From: Ophthalmolycus amberensis
Taxonomy: Eukaryota; Chordata; Actinopteri; Perciformes; Zoarcidae
NCBI GenBank assembly: GCA_024529925.1
Contig: JAFEUB010000795.1
Coordinates: 1,240,001 to 1,304,000, forward strand
Reading direction: 5' to 3'
Length of the DNA: 64,000 bases
Position numbers and translations under genes: made by a program. Shown here piece after piece: positions 50,570 to 62,350 of this stretch. Under the pieces are notes generated by a model. That model was not told where the DNA came from. It saw only the letters and a program-made list of their open reading frames with translations, and did not search any database. Positions within the stretch are counted from its first letter, which is position 1. The number at the start of each line of letters is the position of its first letter.

Positions 50570-50785
50570 AAGGTGGGCCACCACGAGCCTCTTCTCTGAA
50601 GTCCTCATTGAGTGTTTTGATGATGCTGGTGGAGAGCTTTGTGCAACACATCGGTCCAAAATCTCGCATAGATGTTTAATTGCGTTGAGATGTGGTGACT
50701 GTGAAGACTATATGATTCACAACAATTTATCAGTCATTCAGTAACCTCTTGTGTCCTGCATAGAAGCATATATGTATTAGATAAT
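50570..50785 (-). mobile_element. Tc1-like transposase C-terminal relic
   Basis: On the minus strand from about 50703 the frame reads QSPHLNAIKHLCEILDRCVA and then QSSPPASSKHS. This corresponds to the SPDLNPIEHLWEILDR block around the last catalytic acid of Tc1/mariner DDE transposases, with several key positions changed (D to H, P to A, E to K, W to C). The copy is therefore dead. It begins within ten bases of the Harbinger-like MITE. Confidence 0.8.
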
Positions 50786-53700
50786 GGTTTTCCACTCATT
50801 TATTTAGGTATTTTCCCTTTAATGTGTAATGTTTTGTGTCGTGTGAATTTACTGCACATGAAGGAAAATGTGCATACTCTGTGTCATTTTCTCATCGGAA
50901 ACTTATATATTCATGTGTTTTAACAAAAGGGAATGCTCACATGGCATATTAAAAGGATAATTGTGTGTCCGGGGCAAGGAAGTGCACAACAACTATGCCA
51001 GCTTGGATGTAAACAATCTAAAATACTGAGAAATAGGGTTGATGGAAACACAGTTTATACTTCATTGTATACGCTATAAACATGATAGATTTTGTCCAAC
51101 ACAAAGCATGGGAGTCATCTATGTGGGTTTGGGTTTGGATTTGGCATGAACTTTATTTTACACTGTTGTTTTATTATTCTGAATAATGCTGAATTAAACA
51201 TTGGTTCCCAGACTTAAAAAGCCGATATCCTGGCTCACACAGCAGCCCCAGGAAAGTAAATACAGATTGTAATTAGATGGAGAAAAGTTGGATTTCACTC
51301 TCTCCTTTGCATGAACTGTGATGTGATGAAGCCATGGGACAAATAAGGGGGAGAGGGGAGGAGCAGCAGTGGGAGAAGAGAGGGTGGAGAGATTGGGGAA
51401 TAAGGACTAATTTATGTGTGAGCTTCCAATGCCATCTCTGGGATGCTGTATCCCCTTAGACTCTGTTGCCTGGTGTCTGGAGAGGCAGAATGCAAATGGT
51501 GTAGGTTAGGTGAGGTTGGGCACAGTCACAGGCCCATGTTGGGACCCGGCTATGCAGTTGCTAAACAAGTGTTCTTTGTCATGCTGTGCCCCTGGGGTTG
51601 AGCCAAACGAATCCTATCATCTGCAGTGTTGTGTTACTTAAGCAAAAATACTCGTGTTTGCAGCCACTATTTATAAGATGAAAGACCCTCTTCAGGGAAT
51701 GTCAGAATTAGTTATTTTTTCCCCAATTAATTTGTGTATTGAGTATAGTTTCATGGTCCCTGCATGGGCTCCCCAGTGTATTTGCTTTGGTGTGCTGTGT
51801 ATGTGCTCGATAGCCAATGTGTCAAATTGAAGGAATAAGGGAATGTTTACCCGCTTGAAACCAGTTCAAGAAGCAAAGCTCATTCTCAAGTAACAGAAAA
51901 CTGTCTTTTACTAGTGGATTTATTGTAACGAAAAAACATCCATGTCGTCTCATGTGTTTTCTCTTTCTCTCCCCCTGCCTTTGCTAATCTAATTAATGCT
52001 TACACACTGACTAATACCAGACTCCTTGATGAATTAAGAAACACTGTGTTGACTAATTGACAAAATCGTTGAAAAGTAAAGATAAAATCTGCACTGTAAT
52101 TGAATGTGAGGCATCATTTATCTATAGATTTGTACCAGACTACTTTATTGGATTGCTTCCCCACGCCTGCAATATGCTTCAGTCAATTGACCTAAATTCT
52201 CTCGGGGAACATAAAAATCACCTTCATTTACTTTAAATATACTTCTTCCAAATCCATGATGGGAAGTTTTACAATATGCCCGTCTAATCATGGAAGTTTG
52301 GTGCTTGAATATAGTCCTTATTGTGGAGAAGCTGTGTTTCGACTCACCAGACATTGCTGCAACCCTGGAACAGAATAAGGTGCTAATAAAAAATGTGCGA
52401 CTTTACTAATGAATCAGATTCTGCAATTCTGCAACTCAAGCACTTAATTATCATAAGACATTCTCTAATGTGCTCATTCGAATGGGCAACACTTTGCTTG
52501 AAAAAAAAAACTGCATGGCTTAATGACTTGAGAAAAGAGCCTGATGACATCCTGCTCTCTTATCAACACTTCCAAAAGACTGGCACAAGAGATGGTGGTT
52601 GGATCAAACTGGCCTATAAATGAAGCCACTAAATATGCATTGCCGTATAATATGCTCACAGGGTCACAGCGATGCACCATTTTTTCAGTCAACTCCTCGT
52701 ACTTCTTATACATTGATCTGGATTCGAGTAGAGACCAAGAAAACCAGAAATCGAAATAGCAGTCACTCTTGAGATCTAAGGGTAAGGAAGTGATGCCATC
52801 GCTCTTTGTTCTAACATCTGCTCGTGAAAAGAGATAAAAAGAATGGCAGCATTACAGGATGTTTTCAAGGGCCTTTTGCTCCGAGTCTGAAATAGTTCTA
52901 CTTTGACAACCAACATCAAAGTAAGTCATTATGTGCAGTATATGATCCATCCATTAGCTGCACTCAACTTTTAGGCCATTCATGAATTGCTCTTTATGTG
53001 TGTGTATATGCTCGTGCAGTTTGTTTGAGTACGTGTACATGAGTGTGGTACATGTGTGTGCTCACACTCACTCACACAGCCTGTTCAGACAAGTAGAGGT
53101 GTAAAATTAAATCCCTCAGTGCAGTTGCATGCAGATGATGTGCTTCAATGGCCTAGCTGCTCTTTGCACCATTGTAATTGAATAACCTACAGAAAAGTCA
53201 TCACATTCCCACTTTGCTGTTCCCTCTCCATGTAACATGTAAAAAGTCCTCTTGTAACTACCTGGGAGAGCAACCCATCAACAGCTGTTAGAGCTGACTT
53301 GAAGGTTAAATATTAGGAAGGAATCCAATTTCTCTTGTCTATTCAGCTCAGCGGTGTGTTAGATTGCAGCTGGACTGTGCTTACGGAGTGTGGGATATGA
53401 AGTGGGCTAATCAATCCCCTCTGCTTCATTCTCAAATTCCTCTCATATCAGGTCCCTGCCCCCCGGGCAGGCCTTCTGCTTTCCGAAAGCCAATTCCACA
53501 CAAAATAAGAACTGTGACCTGCAGCTAGAGGGTGAAGTTGAGTTTTCCCTTCATGATTAATCTCTTCTTGGGTGGTTTTCAGAAAAAAAGGAGAGGGGGA
53601 GGCTAGAGCGAGAGGGTGAAAGAAATAAGAAAACATGCAAGTCGCTGCCTTGTGACCTGCAAGTTTGTTTCCTCTGAATGAGCCCGGTGCACTGGAGCCT

Positions 53701-56700
53701 GCTTATCTCCCGAGAGAAAGACAGAATTCATTTTTTGACAAGGTTTCATGTTGACATTGAGAAAATGAACTACCCGATTCTTATGATTAAACCTGGGCTG
53801 TCATAATTGTCATCTGAGCTGTGGTGACGATGGAAATTTGAGTTTTCTTTCTTCACAGCTTCTTGTTTGGAGGAGTTGGAGCTCAAGAAATAAAGGTTTG
53901 ATTTAAACCTTTAGAAACTAGACTGCTATCAGAAGCAGGGACAAGCAGAGGAGAATAACATTACGCTGTACATGAAAAAAACAAACATCTAACACGACAT
54001 ACTGGCCAACAGACTCCCAGCCTAAATATATATTTCTTAATGTCTCACTTCAAAGGAGATTTGAAAAACTAATAGTAAACACAGGTGAAGTAACGGATTA
54101 TGAGCACATTGGCTATATGACCTAAAACAAAGAAGGGTGCCCTTATTATCCAGCAGATGGGCTGCCAGAGTTGAAGGGTAAAATGATATAACCTTAAAGT
54201 GCCAGTATCACATTTTACAGGTTATAATGGCATCTGTCACTGAGAGTGGACCTGTCAGACACTGCTTTCATGCAGTTGAATTGCTCGTAATGGCTGTTTC
54301 TCCTGGTTTAGACCCACTTTTAGGGGCAGGGTGATGTCTGTCTCAGGAACAGTGACGTTAAAAGCATTGAGCTAGAATGAGATGGACTTACGGACCATTT
54401 CTGCTCTGCCTTTGTCCTTTGTTCAATGTTTTTGAACTAGGTTATCCTCTTTGTTAAAGAAAAACTCCCTCGAGGACAGTTACGATGTCAGCTTTAAATG
54501 GTCAACACTGAAAGCATCAGCGTCGAAGAAATGCGCTCACACAGGGACTCGAAAAGGCCTCTTGAAATGTTTACATTTTTAATGCCATAATGATTATCCC
54601 ACATTGAATGTACGTGTTTCACTCACCCATCTTGTAAATTTTTTACGTGTGTAAAACAGTCCATTTGGGAAAAACAGCCGATTTGCCCACTACCACTTAC
54701 CAAACAAATTGGTTGAGAACAACAAAGTTCAATCTATGTCTGAATATTTCTTTGTTTGTGTGTTTTCCCTCTCCAGCAGGGCACTTATGAAAGTGCTCTT
54801 TTGCATCACAGATAAGATATGCTGGCCCACTGGGAAACAAGTGAAAGTGGGTTTTAGAATGTGTGGGAGACCAAATTCCTACAGCTAGAAGTACCTCTGC
54901 GCCAGGCTAAACAGTGGGCACAGGCCTCAACACACACCCTAATGGAAGAGTGAAGTAGCATACAGTGTTGGAGTGCAGGTTTGGGCTGAGGTAAACAAGG
55001 CTCTACCCACTGCTAGTCCATGGGCCTGTAAGTTATTCATTAAAGATATGTCAGCGCAGGCTACTTTACCTATTCTCAAAGACACCAGCCCATTGTGTTT
55101 GCACAAATTTAAGGTGGTCTGCTTTCCAATCAGACCAATTGAGCCTTGGTTATTACAGATAACGTTTTTCAAAAGCTGCAATCAAGCGTTATCTAATCAG
55201 CTTAATCTGCGATTTAGATGCATTTTGCAAATGCTTCTTGGAATAAATGAAAACCAACATTGAAAAATGTTTGAAATAAGTCACAAATATGTGTTTTTGC
55301 AAAAAGTAGTGTTTTGTAGTTGAGAGGCATTGACAGTTAAGTTAATTAAGCCTTGTTTTGTTTGGGAACTGCAAAAATTAAATATGCTGCAGGGATTAAT
55401 TTTTCTGTCATCGGATTGAATGTATTTAGGTATAACCAATCTGCAATGTTGGACGGGGGCCAGTCTGACAAGATGACAGGAATACAAGAATAATGAAAGT
55501 AAACACATGATTAAAGTAAAGTGTGAAATAGTTACTTATATTCAATATATTTTTCAAGTTCTCCCACTCTTTCAGGCCCAGTCGAAGTGGAACAGCATGT
55601 TTTAGATAAAGTGGGACAGTCTCTTAGGCTTTGCAATGGAGGAAGGAAATCCAATTTACTTTAAAGGACCACATGCACTTAAGCGAGGCAAGTCTCTGGT
55701 TCTCGCAGAGTTACTTTAAATCGGGTCAAAATGTTTTTGCCCATGTGTATCATGGAACTTATGCAAATAGAAGTGTTGAGGAATTCACTCTAAAATGAAT
55801 ATGTCAATAATTACCTTAATACTTTACTCATTACTCAGTGATGAAAGCAATCACGTTGTTCATTACTCACTCTTTTTCATTGCTTTCTAAATGTCACTCT
55901 TACCTGTCGTTGGTTTCTCGATTACAATTTGACGCCTACAAAACAGCATTCTAGGTTTTAATTCAATGCATCATGATATAATTAGACTGAGATTTTTGTG
56001 TAATTTTTACCAGACCAGTACTTGTAATCATTACATAGTGTATTACTCCGTGTCATGTGTTTTTGAAAAGCAATGCAATGTTTCAATGAGCTTTAAAAAG
56101 CCCGGAGTAGCAACTGTTCCCAATACAGGCCAGAGGACAAAAAAAGACTTCACAATAACACTTCAGCATATAAGGGGAAAAGTCTGAAAAGTGAAGCCAA
56201 TTTATAAGTGATTTAAAATTGCATTCTTTCTAATAGCCATCAGGGGGCAACTCTTTCAAAATAGGATACTGACATGGTTTATTTTCTTTCTAATAATATA
56301 AGTGCTTGCTATATGATTGCTTGCCCAGTCAGGTCCCTCTTTTTTTTTTAAACTATTCATTTTTTGCTAAGAAAGTGTCTCATATTGAGTGTGAGATGTG
56401 GAGTTTTCCACAGATTCATGACCTTTTTACAGAAGCAGCAAAAAAGTTTAGTCCTTGGCTTTTAACGATGCAAATGATGATGTGGAAGACTGACACTTTG
56501 TCAGATGCTTTTACTGCGAAGGTGAGGGTGCAGGGCGAGAAATGCTGCCAGAGTCCTCCTCACCTCATTGTCCTTTTGCAGGATGGAGTGCCGATGCCCT
56601 CTCTTTGCACCGACTACAACTGTCATCTCAGGCTCATTCAGAGCTCCGCAGCACTTAGGCCCCATTTGCTTTTAAGGATGTCTGACAGGACAGCAGCCAC

Positions 56701-56950
56701 GTATGATCAAACTTTACTTTCACTGTGCACTTGTGACAGTTCATTGAGAGAGGCTCTAATGTGCTGTCAGCAGTGCTCTCCACTCAGCTGCCTTGATTTA
56801 CCTTCCCCATCTGTCTCAGTCAAACAGCACTAAGTTGAGGATGAAAGGAAGGAAGGTGGCCTGTTAATCCACATCCTTGTATTTCACAATGACCTCACTT
56901 CACATGAACAAAAACTATATTTCCTCTTTGAACACTTTTACAATTATCCC
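50786..56950. other. Upstream desert segment
   Basis: About 6.2 kb with no recognised exon or transposon. The longest open frame is 175 codons at 56306-56833 (plus strand); it has no domain, no recognisable homology and a hydrophobic, Cys/Ser-rich composition, and is not supported as a gene. Short TAAT-bearing stretches occur near 51970-52060 and 53160-53200. The rest is unremarkable A+T-rich DNA. Confidence 0.55.
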
Positions 56951-56959
56951 CATAGCCTA

Positions 56960-57170
56960 TGGAACAGTCTACATTGTAACAGATTTTCCCGTAAAATTAC
57001 AGTTAACTATTGGCAGCTGTGGTCTCAGCATCCTACTGTTATTTTACAGTGTCACTACCATACGTAATGTAATTCAGAAGTATACTACTGCTGTAGAGAT
57101 TACACTATTCTACAGTAGAATTTCCAGTGTAATACTGCTAGTAATATTCTGTATTCCTACAGTTTTGCTA
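56960..57170. repeat. Probable dispersed teleost repeat (TTTTACAGT-rich)
   Basis: The segment is built from short motifs such as AAATTACAGTTAACTATTGG, CAGCTGTGG, TACTGTTATTTTACAGTGTC and CTACAGTAGAATTTCCAGTG. I recall this motif order from a dispersed fish DNA-element family. Ends and target duplication were not resolved, so class is uncertain. Confidence 0.45.
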
Positions 57171-59049
57171 TTTTAATCTATATACTCTATGTATATAGTA
57201 TACCTCAGTTGTACATTTAAAAAAACATAACCCCCAAAAGTATTATTTTAACCTAAAATCTATCCACTGAACACAGTTCTAAGGGCATCAATGTAAATTT
57301 CCAAAGCTGCAAACATTTTGTTAAATGAAAAAATAAACAAACACCATTATTTAGTGCTGAATCACACATGTATAATGCTATCAATAATTGAGAGTTTGCA
57401 TCCAGTTGTCCAGGCGTATTGCTCAATGAGAGAAAGAGAGAAAAAGCTTGAAGGTAAGAAATTAATTAAATACATTTGAAACAAGAAGGGGTACCTAACT
57501 AACTTTTATGAAGTCCCACTCAAAATCCTTCAAGTTTTTCAAGTGAGAGGCAACACAAGGACTTATAGTTACAGCCTTCTTTGCACTAGCTTGCCTGTCT
57601 TCTTTGACACCACTTTGCCTCGAGTGGCCTTTGTTTTCCTCTCGGAGCTAATCCCAATTAAGCACCAAAAAAATACAGACAAAACAAAAAGCCCAAGTTC
57701 AAGGGAAGCATGCACCCTCACTTGACATTTGAGGGAAACGTAACATGACTTTACAACTCTTTGTAAAAGAAGAAGCATTTAATAAAATTTCTGTTCCAAG
57801 GGTAAATCCTTCAAATTTCAAAATACTGTATATAATGTATTGTATGTAAATATATATTTTAATGGGTGTACCTTTCTTCCACCTGTTTCACATATTTCAG
57901 TTCTTGAATTGGTGTTAAAATGTTACAATAAATACGTGCTATTTCATCCTACAGTATCACTTCGTTGCATTTTAGTCAGTCAGGATCACGGGATGTGAAT
58001 AGATAACACTGCCATCCCCACACTGCCATTATGCCAATTACTATGTCCAGAGCCATTCAGTGTAAAACACAGAAACTAACAGTAAGTATAACCCCTTTTA
58101 AATGTTCCCCTATAATGATTCACTGCCCTTGATGAACTGAACCAAAGGGAAGGGAGCCTGAGATCAGTCAGTGTTTGGAGGCTTCCAGATCTGTCTCTCA
58201 CATTAGCTCGCTGGAGTGCTCATCAAAAGATGTAAATGCTGTTTGTTTCATTCGTCTTCCTTTTGCTTTTTTAAAATGTAAGCTGCATTTTTTGGAAGCG
58301 GCTGCGTTTACAAGCTGTAATACAAGCCTCTTGAAGGCCTAATAAATATGAAACCGAATGTGAGATTCCTTTCTCTCTCTGTCGCTCTTTAGCTTTCTGC
58401 TTTGATCATACCATCCCGTGACATAGCCATCGTCAGCTTTTCAACTCCTCCAGGAGTGGGCCAAGCCTAATTGGTGCCACGAGGAATAAATCAAAGCAGG
58501 AAACCGGACTTGTTCCAAACAGAGCTCATAATGCACTTGAAACCTCTTTTTTCTGCGACTGTCCAGTGAGTTACATGTCACCTCATGTAACATTTTTCCA
58601 ATACTGCTTCAGCTGATAGAGAGTAACTGTGGCTCGACATTACACAGCCATCCTGTGAGGTACCTGTGCTGCTCTCTTGGTCCTTATTCTAATCTTATTT
58701 AACAGTCTCTGCCTGACACGCAATTCAATGCAGGCCCCCAGATTGGAGAGTTTCCAAACAATCCTGAGCTCACCCAAGCTTGGAATTGGTTTTCCGTGGA
58801 ACATCTTCCTCCTCCCTTTGGGCACTTTACCAATTTGACCAAATTTGTTCCATCACTGGTTCTAAGTACCAGAAGTGTTTTCTGCCCACACTTGGACTCG
58901 TTTCTGCAATTTGCACATTCTTTGAAGAACATTAACTGTCTTTGTCAGGGACTGAGCTGCAGCCTTCTGTGGTATGGGGGTCCATGTTTCAGGGGATGCT
59001 CAATTGAAACTTACAAAAAAAACCATTTCAGATCAGTTCTCATCTTATA
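57171..59049. other. Upstream desert segment
   Basis: No gene recognised. The stretch at about 58370-58510 includes ATCAAAGCAGG, AAGCCTAATTGGTGCCAC and a GC-balanced composition, and may be regulatory. Open frames on both strands are short and overlap one another. Confidence 0.5.
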
Positions 59050-59515
59050 TACACCTTAAAAACAGGATATTTTTACCTGTCCTATTAAGCATTTATAAAC
59101 CAAATACTAAATAAAGGACTACAATGAAGGATAATACACTGTAGTTATTAGTTGGTGTAGTTATTAGCAGACGTAAGGAGATTTTAAGTGTTTAATATTG
59201 TATTTGAAAACTCCTCACAAAAAGAAACTGTTAATGCTGGTGTATACAAATCTGATCAATAATTGATAACACTATAACATAGCTGTATTAATATATGATT
59301 ACAAACGTGAAGCAATCTTAACTTAAAGTGTGATATCAAGCAGGTTTAACACTGATGAAAACAAGTCATTATATATGAAGACAAGCATTCATTATCTGTT
59401 CATCTTGCTATGAGTGCTTCATATGAGGAGTTACAATTATTAAGTCTTGAGTGTCTATATACCTCTTATAAATGTTAAATGGGGATGGGTTAAATAAAGT
59501 GTTACCAATTACAGT
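59050..59515. repeat. Probable dispersed repeat ending AAATAAAGTGTTACC
   Basis: This A+T-rich block has CCTATTAAGCATTTATAAACC at its left and AAATGTTAAATGGGGATGGG followed by TTAAATAAAGTGTTACC at its right. I recall similar ends from non-autonomous elements that start GGTAACACTTTA in fish. A matching left inverted end was not found, so the copy is truncated or diverged. Confidence 0.4.
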
Positions 59516-60855
59516 GTGCTGAAGCCTGATGCGTTTATATTTTGGGTTTGTATTAGCATGATCATATTACTAGTGTCATTGTAAAAAGAAAGAGTTTGCT
59601 CCACAGCAACAATATCTGTACTATTGTCATAATTGTATAGGCATGAAGCACTGCATCCAACCAAAAGTATACACTCCTCCTATTTGAGATAAATATTTCA
59701 TGCCACAGAGGCATCTGTCCAGTTGATGCATATTGGGAATACAATGGACCACTAAAAGTTGATAGACTGTAATGGACTAAGATAATTAGAGTTATAAAAC
59801 CCTCCATAAATGCCCCATTGAGATCAGAAGTGTAAGATTATGCCCACAGAAATGCACGCCCACTGCTCTTTTTAATTTAAGGGATGAGTGTTAGCAGAAA
59901 TATCATTTAGCCATGTGATCACATTGGAGGTGTACATACAGATAAAGACCGGGATGGTTCATAAAGCACTGCTACAGAGTCGGGTGATAAGTGCTTGAAT
60001 TATAAGTCGGGTAATGTGACCGCGTGACTGTAAACTTTCTAGCAGTTCGGAGGCATGATCGCTGCTGCAGCGAACAGCTTCAGGCTTCAAAAGTAATTAA
60101 CAAAAACTTAAAATAATTTGAGCTAATTCTTTTCTTGCTATCTGCTAGAAAATGATGCATTACTGTATATGTTGATTATGAGTGGAAAGAACGCCTTTAT
60201 CTGCAAAGTGAATACCGTATGCTGAGCCTGCGTCTTTAAAGAGGCAGCTTCAGGGGGTATTTGAGAAGTGCTTTTTCTCCTTCAATTTAATTTGTGACTA
60301 TCCTCTTTACATCCTTAATTCAAATGAAAACAGTTTGTCAGTCTCCACCTGCAGGACAAAGCAGCCTCCACTTCTGTTGGTGGACATACTCAAACGTGTG
60401 AACCAAAATATAGTGCATTGAAATTACAATGATTTTATAGGGAAATGTTCTTAATTAAAAAAACACTGCAGCATGAGTTTGGTAATCATTTATTTGTATC
60501 ATTCTGGCCTGTTACTGCAGCTTCCTCTGCTCTGCTGGTTCCCTGTGAGGGTTGAGAGAGGAAAGAGTGAGAGCTGCCCTTATTTAATGTCCTCTGATGG
60601 GCTCTGCCTTTTCTTTATCTCTCTCTGCATCATACTGTCCTGAGTGGCTGTAATAGGACAATAGACTCATCTGTATTTGTTTTTAGACTATTGATTTGAA
60701 ACCTTGTTGATACGTAAATTTCAAATGATGCATGTAAATAATGTTATCTGCTGCTATTTACATGTATTTCCACTGTGAAATATCTGAGCAGCAAAACTAG
60801 AGAAACATGAACATATTATATTTAACCAAATACTAAATATGTCTGGATATTTTGC

Positions 60856-61015
60856 TAGTTTATTCGGTACACCTTGCTAAAATGAATGCAGTCTGATACA
60901 ACAGTCCTAAAATAAAACCTACCTTCATGAAGGTCATACTGATCAGTGTTTCTATTATTTTGTCCACCCCATGTATACAACAGAGGGTAGACTAAATAAC
61001 AGAAACACCTTTCTG
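60856..61015 (+). repeat. Dispersed teleost repeat with CGGTACACCT-type start
   Basis: The block order TTCGGTACACCTTGCTAAAA, ATGCAGTCTGATACAACAGT, TACCTTCATGAAGGTCATAC, GATCAGTGTTTCTATTATTT and TGTCCACCCCATGTATACA is one I recognise from many fish loci. No transposase and no clear terminal repeat are visible. The element class is left open. Confidence 0.5.
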
Positions 61016-61639
61016 AAATCTGTTTCTATCTATGAAACAAGGGGAGACAGTAACTAAAATACAGCAGCTGCGTTCGTCTCATCCTGTGCATTTTGCTGTA
61101 ATTATTTAGATATTATGAATTGAATAATGATGGCATAATTTACAGTCTTCTACAATCAGTCAAACAATTGACTTGCTGTGTTAATCAGTTAGTTAAGCTC
61201 GACAATTGGGATATGGTGCTTATCCAATGAGCGAGTGCTGCTACTTGTGGTATTGTACAGGAGAGCAGAGGTTAGAGAGCAGGAAGTGGACATCAGCGTG
61301 TGATGTGTGATGAACATGTCAGGTTTTTTGTGTTGCTAATGGAGCTTTTGCTGTATGTCATCTCCTCGCTCCCTCTCTTCCATCTATCTATCCTATAATT
61401 CTAATGAAGGCGAGGTGGCCAAAAAAAGTAATGTAGACAGGGCTGTGTCTTTGCTTCCTTTTCTTGAAAATCAAGTCTTAGTAGTTTAGACTGGACACTG
61501 CAGACTATTTAGCTTCAGAGATGAAGTTTTTAGCGACAGGGATGAAGATGGCTGTTTGACGCTTCTGTAACAGTGATGTTGAAAATGTTAGTTTGCTGAC
61601 ATCTGTCAGCTGGTTGGCACATGTTCTTAGTACATGACC

Positions 61640-62350
61640 AGGGATGTTAAAAGGCCCAGCAGCTTTACTTAAATTCGTCAATCAGGGATTTTCGCACATC
61701 TGCTTGTTTACTGACAGTGGCCGGATCTCTGGAGATGGGGCAGACTTGACAGCTGACTCTTTGTTGGGGAGATCAAAGTGTGCATTAAAGGTGTTAAGCT
61801 CATCTGGCAATGTGACATCACACATGATGGCGCTGCTCCTGCTTTTGTAGCCTGTGACATTGTGGTTCGCCTGCCATATATTCTTTAGTGTTGTTGGTGT
61901 TGAGGTCTCCAGTCTCTAGACGCCTCAGCTTTTCCTCCTTGATGCCAGCTTTCAGTCTTGCTGTGGCGATGCTATTTGTTTCCTTGTCACCTGACCGAAA
62001 GGCAGCTTTTTTGACTGTGGATAGTGCCGTCAACTCCCCATTTATCCAGGTTTTCTGGTTGGGGAATGACTTTATTATCTATGTGATCACCACATCATCA
62101 ACACATGTGCTGATATATGATCTCACTGTTGATGCATTCTTCAAGATTGATGGCGAGAGTGATGTGCCAGTCTTTACATTCAAAGCAGTCCTGTAGAGCA
62201 GCTGTAGCTTCAACTGTCCACACTAAAAATACCAATCGGTTGTTTTGTCATGTATATGCTGATGACCTCATAGAATTCCTGCTGTGCATTTTTTTAAATT
62301 TGCATTCAGAGGAATGTAGACATCAACAGCGCTTCCAATCTTCATACTTT
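61640..62350 (-). mobile_element. Non-LTR retrotransposon pol relic (endonuclease end and linker)
   Basis: On the minus strand, from about 62330, there is DVYIPLNAN (the VYIPP block of the apurinic endonuclease), then in another frame ALQDCFECKDW. Next comes WINGELTALSTVKKAAFRSG and DKETNSIATARLKAGIKEEK, the AAFRSGDK...ARANLxRGIxEAK linker typical of teleost LINEs. It ends in SKAAGP at about 61655, where the reverse transcriptase would begin. Several frameshifts and stops, plus loss between the YIPP and ALQDCFE blocks, show it is dead. Confidence 0.78.

Noticed and set aside
54973..55263. 96-codon open frame on the plus strand
   Set aside because: It reads like a possible protein in places, but an 80-codon frame overlaps it on the other strand and no family was recognised.
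56306..56833. 175-codon open frame on the plus strand
   Set aside because: No domain, no recognisable homology, no splice-site or promoter context, and a composition expected of chance reading through A+T-rich DNA.
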